From: Podocnemis expansa
Taxonomy: Eukaryota; Chordata; Testudines; Podocnemididae
Assembly: GCA_007922195.1 (NCBI GenBank)
Contig: ML682091.1
Span: forward strand, 744,570 to 808,569
DNA length: 64,000 nt
Direction: 5' to 3'
The translations under genes and the position numbers were made by a program. The notes under the pieces were generated by a model that was not told where the DNA came from, searched no databases, and was given only the letters and a program-made list of their open reading frames with translations. Below are positions 33,324-45,252 of this stretch, one piece after another (positions within the stretch are counted from its first letter, which is position 1; each line of letters begins with the position of its first letter).

Positions 33324-33722
33324 TGTTCGAGCACAAAGCTCTGGTAGTCCCCGAGTCGGTCCAAGTGGTCCCAAGACACACAAAGACAGAGGAGGTCACA
33401 AATGCATATATGCTTTATTACCTTACAGAGATCTCGTGGAGCTAGCTCCCAGAGGGGTACAATACAGTGGGTTTTATAGTACAGTCTACAGGAAAAGGGG
33501 TAAGGCGGGCACAGAGCCAATCATAATTCAGGGTCGGGGGCTGTATACCTTATATGGCTGGTCACCTCACCTGGGTCAGGGAAGGGTTATTTCCTAATAT
33601 GGTGCTTCTGGGCCCATGTGACTGACCTGGAGATGGTGAGGACAGGTGAGATGTGACTACCCTGGGTCCCTGAAATGGTGTCTCAGGACCCAAAATGGAG
33701 TCTGCTGACTCATGCCCCTTCA
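33324..33722 (-). repeat. ERV-B 3' LTR
   Basis: On the minus strand it starts TGAAGGGGCATG right after a polypurine tract AAAGGGGGGAT and runs to ...CTCGAACA. AATAAA is followed by GCATATATGC (near 33411). The far boundary is inferred from the TG...CA rule and may be off by some bases. No 5' LTR of this copy is in the window. Confidence 0.7.
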
Positions 33723-33732
33723 ATCCCCCCTT

Positions 33733-34990
33733 TCACGGGGCCTCCACATAGGAGGTCCCGTGACCTAGGGAGGTCAGTTTGAGGAAGGGGGTGCCTTGTT
33801 GTCCATTGGCACGGGTGAGGTACCTAAGTCTGCGGTGGTGAGAGTGGTGAGGGCTCATGCCCCTCCGCAAGGTGCTGACCATCTCCCGAAAGAGACCACA
33901 GCAGCACTGGAGGAGGCATAAGCCACCCACCAGGAAAAATACAATGCCAAGGAGAGAAAAGAGCAAGGTGCGGAGCCAAGCGGCGGACGGCAGCCAGGAA
34001 GTAAGCCAGTCCCACCAGTGTTGTTCAATGTGCTCAGTTAGACCTTGCTCCACTCTGCGGAGGTCCTTCAGGCTTGCTTTAATAGCCTGGGAATTATCAG
34101 AGAGATTGAAACAACACAGCCCCTCAAATTCATGGCATCCATGTCCAGTTTTAAGGAGTAAATAGTCCAGAGCGAGACGGTTCTGTAGTACCGCCTGGCA
34201 GAGCTGGGCTTGTTCATCGTTAAGGGCAGCAATCATGTGTGAGGTTAGATTAACAGATTTATCTAAGGCACATGCAATCTTTCGTAGGTTTAAATAAGCG
34301 GCTTCAGCCAGGGCAGGGGTTCCTACTAGGGAAATAGCTAAAGCAATAACTTCAGAACGGGAGAGGAGATCAATCCGGCTATCACAATCAGTGGGGAGCG
34401 ACCGCCTGTGTCTTTGCGGAAGAAATCGGTGCTCCAATTGTGGGAGGGCATAGAGGGATGTAAGCCTGCCAAAGGCGCAAGGCCCTGCAGTGGAATTGGC
34501 TGGGATGTAAGAAAATGAAAAATTATCACAAATTATAAACCACCCCTTGGGTAATAAAAGGGGAGCATATACAAAAGCATAGTCTACTATAAGGGAACAA
34601 TTAAGGCCAAAAGGGAGGGGGAGATGGCAGTGGTGTGGTCCATCCACCCTGCACCCCCCTTTGTGCAGCTGCAAACATCAAAAGAGTTCCAGTAAATATC
34701 AGGGGTTCCATTGCGTTGGTTAACCTGCCAGGTGCTACAGGTCCTTCTTCTACTCCGGTATTGGGGGAGTGTTGGTTAGCCCCTCCCTCAGCAGAGGGGT
34801 GCCTGTCATCTGCTTCTCATCCTTGTGGAGTGGAACATCCAGTGGTGGGGTTTGCTGACAGATCACTGTTTATTGTTCAGGGATCATGTTTTTCACCTGC
34901 AAAACATACTGCATGCACCAGCTGTAAATGGAGGCTGGAAAAAGTCCAATGGAAAACCTGGGCTGAGCCTAGGTGTACAGAAGCTCAGTT
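33733..34990 (-). pseudogene. ERV-B env: intact TM-subunit frame, damaged SU
   Basis: An uninterrupted 313-codon frame (34674-33733) covers the end of the surface subunit, a furin-type cleavage site (RHRR near 34405), a fusion-peptide-like segment, the CX6CC motif (CHEFEGLCC), a membrane anchor (LLFSLLGIVFFLVGGLCLL) and a cytoplasmic tail. Upstream to about 34990 the surface region continues in other frames with several stops. No pol or gag follows, so the provirus is 5'-truncated. It is a relative of ERV-A: both TM subunits share an AEAAYL.L.K.AC segment and CCFNL. The long undamaged TM frame is notable. Confidence 0.85.
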
Positions 34991-35124
34991 CACTTAAGGC
35001 CTCCATTGCCCACTATTACTATACCGTCACATAGTCTTCCGTTTGTCCTGCTCTCCACCCCTGGGCAATGGAGGAACTTAAATCTTGAAATAAAGCAAAA
35101 AGAATAAGAAAAAAAAATACCACA

Positions 35125-36238
35125 ACACAATTACAATAGGATAAAATAACAAGCTAACAAATATGGTGGATGGCTTAGAGAAGAAAAATATTCCTTCAGA
35201 GCAGGAAACAGCTGAAGAACTCTTTCTACAGCTGGAAATAAGTTGAGCCACCTAGTTCTTGTGTGATACAACAGCTGCTGATAGTGAGTATCTACATATT
35301 CACTCATATCTTGCTTCTGTTCAAACAGTGTACATGGAAAAGTAATTGAAAACCTTCAAAATGATTGCTTCAACATCAACTTGCAATAAATCTGAGCCAT
35401 GTTGAATACAGTTGTGGAGAATATGTGGAGGACAACTGATACCAACTATACTCCTTCTGAGAGCCTGCTTCAAGCGTGAAAACACATTATTGCCTTCCTT
35501 TCCATTGATGTCTCCAAAATTTACATTTGCATTGCCGCCTGTGAAAGCAACACACTTAGATAAAAGATCATATTTTTCAAGTGTCTTAACCAGATACTTA
35601 AATATAGTTTCAGATGTTTCATTGGAGCAGGCTTCTAGTTCAAGAAGTTTAGTTTGGGTTCCACTTGTTTTCCAGGCAAAATACTGGATAACAATGGGAA
35701 AAATCTTTTCTGCACCATGGTTGCTGACATCAGTCACAACTCCAAGGCAAGATATATTAGTTAAAGTCTTTACTATTGAATCAATAGTATGAGGGCCAAT
35801 CACTTTATTTATAATCGCTTCGGTTTTTGTCCTCGCACATGCTGTACTTTTGGCAGTCTCAGAGTCTTTAAACAGTTTGCTCATTAATAACACAGTGCAG
35901 TCCATCAACTTGTAAGATTGATGATGTCTAACTGCATGATATGACAATGTTGCCTCAGCAGCATGTGCCTTTTTGTTTACATCTGAGTTCTTCCATGCAA
36001 AACATGTCATTACCTTGGTTGCTGACAATGATCTTCTGACAAGTTTCGGATGTTGCTTGCTGTCAGAATGCTGCAGCAAATCAGCAGATCCTTTAATCCC
36101 CACAGACACGTAACAGTCACAGATCAAACACTTTGCCTCACTGTCACTACGGCCATCACTGAAACATGGATATTTCTTTTTCATTGCATCAGAGAATTTG
36201 CACCTTCTCTTAAGTATAATTGAACTTATTGAAGCCAT
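35125..36238 (-). pseudogene. hAT-superfamily transposase, N-terminal two thirds
   Basis: The 305-codon frame starts MASISSIILKRRCKF. It carries a BED-type zinc finger CLICDCY...LLQHSDSKQH (residues about 37-65), then a transposase body with CLGVVTDVSNHG, VAFTGGNANVNFG and PHILHNCIQHGSDLL, the pattern of the catalytic region in hAT-type (KIAA1586/ZBED-like) proteins. After a frameshift near 35325 the reading continues as THYQQLLYHTRTRWLNLFPA and RVLQLFPALKEYF to about 35180. The C-terminal dimerisation domain (hATC) is missing. Not evidently the source of the local hAT MITEs, since its own ends are not visible. Confidence 0.78.
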
Positions 36239-37019
36239 TTGCTAATTAATTTATATAGTTTTTGATCACCAAAATAATGAAATACATGTAAGAAATGAAT
36301 TAAATAATGATTTCTATGTACACTACAGAGGCAGGAAGAGCAAAACGCTGCAAAGTAAAACAAATAGGAAACTACTAAAGTTAAAGTTCAAAAGTAATGA
36401 AATGGACCATGTAGTTTAAACGTGACATAATTGGAAGTACTTGATTATTAACAAGGACAATAGATGAGGGAACCAGCGTACTGTGTAGGTTCAGCAGGTC
36501 TTGTCTTGCTTGCAGCTGCCGCCAATTGGCACTCAAAAAAGAATACTGTAAAATTTAAAATAGCTTCATATTATCAAACTAAAATTTTAATCATCAGTAA
36601 ACAGGGGTTGGAGTACAGTTGTTTGGGAGGCCCTAGAACCCTCCTAAATTTCTGGGCTTTCACCCACCTACTGCCCCCAGACACCTGCCCCCCATCAAAT
36701 CCCTCTTTTTTCCCCATGCCCCCACTCCAGCCTCTCTCCTACACCCCAGTTCTCCATTCACTTCTTCACCTGCCTTCAGCCCCAAGCCCCAACCACCTCC
36801 ACACCTCCCCAGGTACTGGAAAAGGAGGGGAGGAGAGGGGTGGCCAGGCTCACTCCTATCCTGCCCGCTGCTGAGCCAGTAGGGGAACACACTGGAATGC
36901 CGCGTTCCAGCATGCTGCTCTATTTTTAGGGAGCCCTCCCCGGCTCAAGAAGAGTTTAGCGCTCAAGAGGTATTTCCATTATACTGGTATAATTACAGCA
37001 GGGTGGCTCAAGCACTGAT
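36239..37019. other. Spacer with C-rich tract
   Basis: 36660-36830 is C/T-rich. A 'ctatttttaggg' module at 36925-36935 recurs near 29270 and 38095, suggesting a shared short repeat. No genes. Confidence 0.35.
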
Positions 37020-37525
37020 AGTTTTATTGGTACAGCAAAAACAATGAGAGTCCTGCAGCACCTTATAGACTAACCGATTTCTTCAGGCAAGCTTTCCTGA
37101 ATGTTAGAATATAAAACAAATGTTGCTGAAGAGAAGGAGGAAAGAGACCTACTGTATTGTCACAGCACACAGAACTGTTTACACAACAAATGTGAGAAGG
37201 TAAAAGGTTGTCTTAAAACACCCTTGTGAGAGATCATCTCTTGAGATTGGAAAGACAGTAAAATTGAAAGATGCTGAAAGAACAGCAACAAAAATATTAG
37301 ACCTCTATATAATAAATAATAAAAGAATAATCAGATCAGGACTATCATGTTGCTGTATGCCATGTCTTACACTCCCCTGCTTTTATTTTCATCCCATTCT
37401 GTAAATTCCCTCATCTTCAAAGCATCTGATGAGGTAGAATTTTCTCCCATGAAAGCTCATCCGATAAATAAATTTGTTAGTTTTAAGTGCCACTGGATTC
37501 CTTCCTTCTTTTGCCATATAGCCCA
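37020..37525. mobile_element. PLE-derived inverted-repeat element
   Basis: The left end GGTACAGCAAAAACAATGAG with the PLE terminal block, and the right part (37375-37500) with TCTCCCATGAAAGCTCATCC and AATAAATTTGTTAGT, are in opposite orientation. The centre is AT-rich. No exact duplication was found because a SINE abuts the right side. Confidence 0.62.
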
Positions 37526-37531
37526 GGATAT

Positions 37532-37655
37532 GTAATAGTGTAGTGGCTAACACCTCTGCTTAACATGCAGAAGGTCCTGGGTTCAATTCCCAGAGGGTTA
37601 GATGTGATGATCTCATGAGGTCCCTTCCAGCCCTATGATTTGATTTGATTTGATG
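37532..37655 (+). repeat. tRNA-derived SINE with CR1-like tail (copy 2)
   Basis: Same family as 2312-2450: box A TAGTGTAGTGGCTAACA, B box GGTTCAATTCC at 37580-37590, GGTCCCTTCCAGCCCTATGA, then a (GATTT) tail. Confidence 0.78.
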
Positions 37656-38389
37656 TTTGTACTCCAGTCCCGGGTGGCTGCAGTTTAGGTACCTAAAACC
37701 ACAAGTAGCTACATCACATTAACTCTCAGGTCCAGGAGTCAAGACAGGTGAAGTACATACCACGGAGCAGCAAGGAAGCCAGGGCAGCTAGCCAACGGAG
37801 GCAGCTCAGTGTTGGGGGCAGGGTCAAGAAGGGACCTGCCTGCAGCCTGTCGCAGGAACTCACAGACAGGGAACCTGCCTGGAGTTGGAGGCTAAATGGC
37901 ACTGGTCCCAGCAAGAAGAGGGGACTCGCACCGCATGCACCTGGGCTGGCAGGGGGAGGACCTCCATGCCAGGTGCTGTGAAAGGAGAGGAGAGGAAGAA
38001 AGAGGTGTCTGGCTGATGGGCTTGCTCCCACTCACCGCAGCCCCTGCTGAGCTGGCAGGGGAAAGCATTCGGTGTGGTGCAGGAGAAACATGCATCTATT
38101 TTTAGAGTGCTGCTCTGGCAACCGGCAAAAAGCTGGACAAACTGCACTTTTTTGTAAATACCTGGAGGACGGAGGACATCAGGGCAAAAAGGAGGACATG
38201 TCCTCCTTTGGCTGGACATCTGGTAACCCTATCCCTTGGGGAGATTCCCTGGGAGCCAGAAGGGGACACTCAGGGAGCCACAGGTGGCTCACTGAGCTGA
38301 TCCCTAATCTAGGTAGACCAGGATCTTATCTTCTGACTGTGACTGATGCTAGATGGTTCAGAGCAAATTAACAGACCCAGGCAATTAAT
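37656..38389. other. GC-rich spacer, nothing recognised
   Basis: Frames on both strands reflect GC-rich composition. No domains seen. Confidence 0.35.
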
Positions 38390-38830
38390 AATGAATGATT
38401 CACAAGTCCAGCATCTGGCAGTCAGGGACATAGACACCAGAGCATTTCCCACCTTGGCTAAAAGCCACTGATGGAACACTCCAAGATTGCATTTAATTCT
38501 TTTTTGAACCCAGGTTATAGTCTTGGCCATAACAGCTTCTGGCAATGAGAACCACAGGTTGACTGTGTGTTCACTGTTTTAACCTGGTGCTTGATGAGGT
38601 GGTTTGACCTCTAGTTCTTTTATTATGTGAAGAGGTAAATAATACTTTGTCTTTCAACATTCTTGATTTTTATAGCTCTCCATAGCCCTCTTAGTTATCT
38701 CTTTCTAAAGCTGAACAATCCCAGTCTTTTTGATCTCTCCTCCTATGGAAGCTGCTCCATACCCTGAATATTTTTGTAACCCCGTCTCTGTCCAATTCCC
38801 AGTTCTAAGAAATCCCTCTTGAGATACAGG
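38390..38830 (-). repeat. Ancient CR1-like LINE fragment
   Basis: Blocks such as TTCTTTTTTGAACCCAG, GGCAATGAG..CCACAGGTTG and TGAACAATCCCAGTCTTTTT..CTCTCCTC are characteristic of old amniote CR1/L3-type elements in reverse orientation. Highly diverged and non-coding. Confidence 0.55.
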
Positions 38831-39104
38831 AAGCCCTTCTGGTTGCTCTGTAGAAGAGGTGGCTATACCTTGGATTTGTAGCTCAGCAATTGAGAGAAAA
38901 TGATAGAACTATTAGGTAAGGGATAGTTTCTAACAATATTTTAGCACCTTTTTTTTTTGACTGCTGAAGCTTAGTTCTCTATAAGCATTCACTGAATGAC
39001 TCCTGGAGTTTTCTTGAACGATAACAGCTGATTTGGACCCTAATGTTTTATATGTAGAGTTTGTATTATGTTTTCCAATGAGTCCTATGTGTCTCCTTTT
39101 CTTC

Positions 39105-40060
39105 TGCACAGAGGAAGGGGTATAGGGAAGGTGCAGGTCTATGTAGGCACTGGTGAGGCCACATCTGGCATATCTGCGTTTAGTTTGGGGCCCCCATTAG
39201 CAGGGCTGGATCAAGGCTCCTGGCGTCCCAGGACTACCCACTATTGTTGGTCACCCCATCACAGTGGCTTCTAGTCTTGGTGTGGGAGCACTTGGGTGCT
39301 CTGGGGCCCAGGCCAGCAGACCCATGAGCTGTGGTGGACAGGGGGCTGGTGGGGCCTGCACACCGACCATCTGCAAGGGGAAGCCTGGCCAGTGCTGCAG
39401 GGTGAATAGGGGGTGGGGTGTCTGCAAACTGGCCAGCTTTTGGGCTGGGGTGGGCAAGTACTGAAGGTGTGTCTGGGAACTGCCCAGCTTTGAGGCTGGA
39501 GCAGGCCAGTGCTTCATGCTGGAGAGGAGTGGGGACCCTTGGGTCAGAGGGCACAGCCTGTGGCACTCCCACCCTGCCCTCAGAGTATCTGGTTTGATCC
39601 AGCTGGTCTGGGACCTGCTGGGGCAGACCAGCCAGCTTAGGGGCAGGATCTTTGCCTTAATCTGGCCCTGCCTGCTACAGGGAGAGGTTGTGGACAAACT
39701 GGAGATAAGGTGAGTGGAGGGCAATGGAAACAAATGAAAACTGTGAGTGTGGGCAGGTTGAAAGAATGGGGCTTGTTTTGCTCAGTCTGCAGGAGAGAGG
39801 AATGAGAGGCGATCTGATAGCAATCTTCAACTACCTGAAGGGGGGTCCAGGGAGGATGAGGTTATGTTGTTGTGGGGTGTGGGTGGAGGGGGCATATTAA
39901 GAAAGTGTCCCCTCTCAATGGTGGCAAGGCACTAGAATGGGTTACCATACTTGGAGGTTTTTGAGACCTGGCTTGACAAAGCCCTGACTGGGATGATTTA
40001 AATGGGCTTGGCCCTATTGGACTAGATGTCTCTTGGAGTCTTTCTAACCCTCATCTTCTT
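39105..40060 (+). repeat. CR1 LINE 3' fragments
   Basis: 39125-39200 (CACTGGTGAGGCCACATCTGG ... TTTGGGGCCCCC) and 39757-40055 (GCAGGAGAGAGGAATGAGAG, TCAACTACCTGAAGGGG, GGCTTGACAAAGCCCTG, GGACTAGATG) are the classic 3' UTR/ORF2-end blocks of CR1. 39200-39750 between them is GC-rich, unrelated sequence, so the element was interrupted or partly replaced. Confidence 0.75.
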
Positions 40061-41812
40061 GGATCCTGTCGCGTGCGGGCTGGTCCCCCCTGGGTGTGAT
40101 GAGGGGCCAAGCCTGGGCCCTGGTTCCTGAAAGAGGGGGAGAAATATTGGGTGGTTCCTCCTGTTGCTGATTGTCAGGGCTTGGAACCCATCAGACAGAA
40201 GGGGTGGGACAGGGGCAGCCCACATGTGGTGGTGTAAACACTGCTCCAGGAACATGTACAGGAAATGGACCAGCCATTTCTGTGAAAACCAAAACTAGTT
40301 TTGTTTCCTGGAAGTCAGCCCGAAAATCTCCTCAGAAGCCTTAAAACTGAGTAAGTGAAATCGTCGGTCAGTCACTGCCTTCCTTTGCTGCTGCTGGGCT
40401 TGGCTGGGCCAGACAGGGGTCTCAGGTGAGGACGGGCTAGGCAGCATGGTGTGTCTCTGTACTTGTTTCGTGTCAGAAAGATGGCTGTGTGCGCTGCTCC
40501 TGAGGCAGGCTGAGTGGGACCTCAGGTGAGGCCAGGCCAGGCAGTGCCTTCCCCAAGGGGTGGAGGGATATGTCCTCCCCCTGCCTGCCCTGGGGGGGAA
40601 CCTCTTCGGCTTCACTCCCCCTCCAAGAAAGCAGAACTAGGAAGGAGAGAGAGGGGAGAGGCAGGGACAAAAGGAGGGAGGAAAGAAGGAAGGGGGTGGG
40701 AAAGAGAAGGGCAATGGAGCACCTGGTATTTGTCTTGAACTTCATTTTTGTTGCCTATGCTACAGCCAAGCTCCATGGTGTAACAAAGTCCCTTTGAACT
40801 GTGGCTCTAATGGCCAAAGTATTTGCAGTCCAAGCTTCCTGTCTAAATCTGAGCAGCGGCACTCTCTTTCTGTCCACCTAGGCGGTTAAGAAAAATGGTA
40901 ACAATACAGCCTGTCCTCTCCGTCCACACAGCTACAACGCTCATATCAACAAAGATCATTTCCTTACCCACCCCTCCAGCTGTAACTGTGACCCCCTGTT
41001 TGCATCTCTCTGCTGTCTCCCCTTCCTCTAGCCCAGCCTGTCTAACATAAACTGCTTGTTTTCACTTTCCAGGCCCTTCCTCGCCTTTTTCTCCACCCAG
41101 CCATGTCTCACTCTGCAGCCAGATGTTGACTCCTGTCTCAGCCTCCATGACTCGATTTTTAAACTTCAAGAAAAATCCTCCCCGCTTTCTCCCATGGTGC
41201 CCCTTCTGCTTGGGAGGAGCCCCTCTACAGCCGTCTTATCTTGCTGGGATGCCTGACAAAAACTTGCTGTCAGCCAGGCTGGCCCTGCCCAGAAACTGCT
41301 GCTGACACCAACCAGTATTACCTCATTGTTTCTTCATGCTCCCCTGTCTAGTGGTGGTCTCAGCCACTGCAGGCAAGTGGCATGCAGCACAAATCAGCCC
41401 CAGCCAGCAAGCGGCAGGCAGCCCTAGCCTGGATTCAGCTCCTGTCGCTGTCAGCCAGCAGCAGAGCTGGGTGATGCAGGGCATGAGCCCTGTGGGTTCA
41501 GCAGCAGTAATGCCTATGGTACCTATTATAGAGAGACCCTGGTCTGTGACTAGAGCTCCTACATGCTATTGTAACACAAATAACACAGGACAGAGAATTT
41601 CTCTGTAGCTAGCACATCAGTGAAGAAAACAAGCTAAGTTCACAGTGAGATGGCTAACTCAGTTTAAAATCTTAATGGGAACAAAGATCAAGTGTCTTAC
41701 CTCATAGCTAGACCTGGTCAATGCTCTCTCTCTATCTGGAATTGAATAGCAACACAGGGGAAAGGTACCTGTGCTTTCTCTCCACTGGGCTTTTACATTG
41801 TTAGCTCTAATA
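40061..41812. other. Spacer, nothing recognised
   Basis: A purine-rich tract at 40625-40715 opens charged frames. No gene evidence. Confidence 0.35.
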
Positions 41813-42000
41813 CAGGGGTCTCAAACACACAGCCTGCAGGCCACATGCAGCCCCTAAAGCTACTTCTTGTGGCCCGCGACGACATGATCATTACTGATAG
41901 TTGCAATATTGTTGTATGAAAAGGTTTCAGTGGTGCAGCCCTTGGGCTAACATACTAGTCCTCATGTGGCCTTCATGGTGATTTGAGTTTGAGATCCCTG
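41813..42000. mobile_element. hAT MITE, 188 bp
   Basis: Inverted ends CAGGGGTCTCAAACAC and GTTTGAGATCCCTG are flanked by CTCTAATA (41805-41812) and CTCTGATA (42001-42008), 7 of 8 identical. The interior has paired GGCC..TGCAGCCC blocks. Confidence 0.85.
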
Positions 42001-42008
42001 CTCTGATA

Positions 42009-42470
42009 GAATCCCTGGTCTGACCCCTGCTGAAATGCAGTTGTATCTAAAACATCCATGACGGATGGCCCTCCAGCTGTCTTTTGGAGACCTCAAGTGA
42101 AGGAGCTTCCAAAACTTCCCCAGGCCAACTGTGCCAGTGTTCTGTATTCACAATCAGGAATTTTTTCAAAAGTTTCACACCAAATCTGCAGTTTAAACAC
42201 CTGGCCTTTTGTTCTGCTGTCTGTTGCCAGAGTGACATTTTTTCATCTTTAAAAAAAATAAATAAATAAAAAGGGCAGCTTTTCAAATACTTGAGGACCA
42301 CTCTCACATTTACCTCCTCTATTTCTTTTCCAGACGAAAGATACCCAGCTCCTTCAGCCCTTACCCATGTGGTTTGTGTTCCACCTCTGTTATCTTCATT
42401 GCTCCCCTCTGTATCTTCCAGTTTCTCTACATCTTTCCTATACACTAAGTGACCATTCTTAAAGACCTTG
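42009..42470 (-). repeat. Old CR1-like LINE fragment
   Basis: Reverse-oriented blocks (GGAGCTTCCAAAACTTCCCC, TACCTCCTCTATTTC, CATTGCTCCCCTCTGTATCT) match the theme of ancient CR1-type 3' regions. The hAT MITE at 41813 abuts it. Confidence 0.5.
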
Positions 42471-43900
42471 ATAAGCCTCTCAAGTTATATCTCTTTTAAA
42501 CTCCTGCAACTAGTCCTATTCATACATCCTGAACGATTGGAGGGGGGAGGAGATGAATGTACCCCACCCTTTGAGCAATGCTAATCTGAAAGTTAAACAT
42601 GTCTAAATATGTCCCAATTTTCTTTCAAAAGTAGATTGTTTATAGTCAAGTAGCTATTGACTGGTTTTTTGTTTATGGTGTTTTTTTTTTTTTTTTACAT
42701 GCAAAGCTTCTTGGGAAACTGTTGACTTTATAGGAATTTTTTTTCCCACCCCTCAACATTTCTAAAAGCTATATTTTCATTTACTGATTTTTCCCAATTC
42801 ATGCCCCCCCCAACTCAAAATCTGTTTATAGCAGGTGAAAATATTCAATTTAAAAGTTTTGCTCCCCCTCCCCCCCAAAGATTAGGACTTAAACAGCTGC
42901 TGTAGTACAAATACTTAATTTATACACACTAGAAGACCCTGCAGTCCACTTTGGGGGGCTTTCAAATAACTGGGTTGCTGTGACACTGGGATCTTTGGAA
43001 TAGGCTCCTGCCTGCTGCCTCCACCCCTGCCCCAGTCCCCATTGCCCCCGTTGCACAGCAGAGGGTCTGGAGTCAGTTTCCCAAGGCACTGCTGTTTAGG
43101 AAGATCACAGCTCACTTCCTCCACAGATTCCATGGCTGCAGTATCACTTACAGGTTAAGTCCCTGCTGCATTGTTCCCTTCCTGCATTAGCTGTGTAGGA
43201 AGCCCAAAATCTGCACTTCACACACATCCTCTCTCATTGCTAGTTCAAGAAAAGACCTGTGAAAAAGCCAGAACACAGAAGGCATACCAAATGCTGATAC
43301 ACCTTCTTAGTATACTGCTCATGCTCAAAGATTGAGCAAGGCACCAGGAGCCTTTTCTACGTGGGCTGTTGTATGAGTGAAACTTGATAGGCTGGGCTAT
43401 CAGTGAGGATACTAATCCCATCCGCATCAAAGTGTGCCAAATCTTTTGAGGACAGAGCCCTCAACTCCCCTCTCCAATTGCAGCCTGGCTCCAGCTGTGT
43501 TGTGTGTTTTTCCTTGCATCAGTGATGGGGGAAGAGTTTCATTGTCTCCCCCTCCTCTAATGTACAGAAAGGAAGATACAGCAAGAACTCCTGAGCCCTG
43601 TAAGGGAAATTATATGTAATCTCTTCTGTAGGACAGTGAGAAAGGTGCTGAAGTGTAGGCCTCGTTGGAGCAGTGGGTTGCTATGGTAGTGGGGTCGTTT
43701 CTCTGGCAAGTCATGTATTTAAGTTTCTTTAACAAGCGGCCTAGAGTTGATAGTTAAAGTGTGTTATCTCCCCTTTCTCATGCTTTTTCTCCTGACCATC
43801 TGGACAAGGAATGTAAGCTAGACTGTCCGTCTTTGTTCTAACTGAAAAGGGAGTATTGCCTCCTATCTCCTGCTCACTCTTCTTGGCACCATAGCCTCAC
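42471..43900. other. Spacer with homopolymer runs
   Basis: A T17 run is at 42680-42698. No genes or repeats recognised. Confidence 0.35.
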
Positions 43901-44310
43901 AAGAATGTAAGGTCAGCATCTCTAGGCAGAAATTAATGAGCTTGCAGGTACTGCGGCTGCCCAGGATAATGCAAATGATGTCAACAGTAAACAGAGGCGG
44001 GGATAATTATATGCATTCTTTAATCATTAATATGTATTTAATAATGTTAATGTAACCATATAAGGGTCTCTAAAACATTGTCAATCATGTAAGCATTATC
44101 ATAGCATTATCATACTGTACTGGATAAAAGTGTTGTGATGCTGCCCCTCAGGGCTCTCTCTTGCACTCGAGTTGTTGGGGGGGGCCTGCTCAGAGGGGCT
44201 AGCACTTCTTTGCTGCCCTCTGATGCAGTTCCTTTTGTTATTCAGCTGAATAATAAATCCTGAACCACACCTCGTTCTCTGCTAATTTGAGTCTCAGCTG
44301 GGAACGGGCC
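43901..44310 (+). repeat. Possible solo LTR
   Basis: A TATA-like GGATAAAAGTG (near 44122) and an AATAAA-type signal (ATAATAAATCC near 44250) are spaced and ordered as in the R region of a retroviral LTR, followed by a TCTGAGT-like U5. Ends and target duplication could not be fixed. No internal retroviral sequence adjoins. Confidence 0.3.
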
Positions 44311-45252
44311 TTCATCACTGGGGAGGATCGGTGGTCTCTCTTTCCAGGTTGAGAGCCCTGATTAATTTGTCCCCCACAGCCCCAAGGGATATTGTAGTCA
44401 TGGACTCCTTACTGGAGATGAACTGTGATCTTCCTTTGTAGCAGAGCCTGGAAAACTGATTCCATCCCCCCCTCTGCCATGGAAGTTGGCTGGGTGGGGA
44501 ATCTGAAAGTAGGTGGGGCCATGTCTCAGTGCTCTGACCTAACTGGTGGCAGGGTGGGTTACATGGCATGTCTGTGTCTGGACCATCAAAGCAGGTAGAA
44601 GAGCAGGAACTTGACGAGAGCCCTTGGAAGGGGGTGGATCCTATTTGGAGTACTCCCTAGTCCTCCAGCAGAAGCCATGAGACACTCCTGCTTCTGGCAT
44701 GACTGCGGGCACATGCTACTGGCTTTGGCCAGACCACCCAGGGTATGTCTGGGGAGGGAGGAGGCTGCCACTGGCTGCTCAATGGCTCATGGGGGTGATG
44801 AGCTGGTCCTACGGGAGCCCAGGATCCCACTGGGGCATGGGGTAAGAGTCCTGCCATGAATGGCCTTCGCTCCCTTAAGATTACCCTAATCAGGCTCACT
44901 TCTGGGAGGGTGGTGTCTTCTTTCCCCTTCCCCATGGGTGCATGTTGTGGGTAGGTAGTTTCCATTGCAGATCAAGACACTGAACTCCTGTTGGGGGTGT
45001 AGGGGCCAATGGAGTTTAATCATGACGGCACTATCTCTGGCAGGCTGCTGGATCAGGAACAAACACCACCCCCCACAACTATCCATCTCCTTACAGATCT
45101 GCTGGCAAGTCCGGATCAGGGAAGCGGCATCAGGGCCAGGCCTCTGCTCCCTTTTTCACTTTGCTGCTGCTGAATGTGATCCAGTGGAAGGAGCTGATCC
45201 CTGCCCAACGCCCTCAGGAGCGTCCTTGCCCTGAGTGTGGCTGATAGAGATG

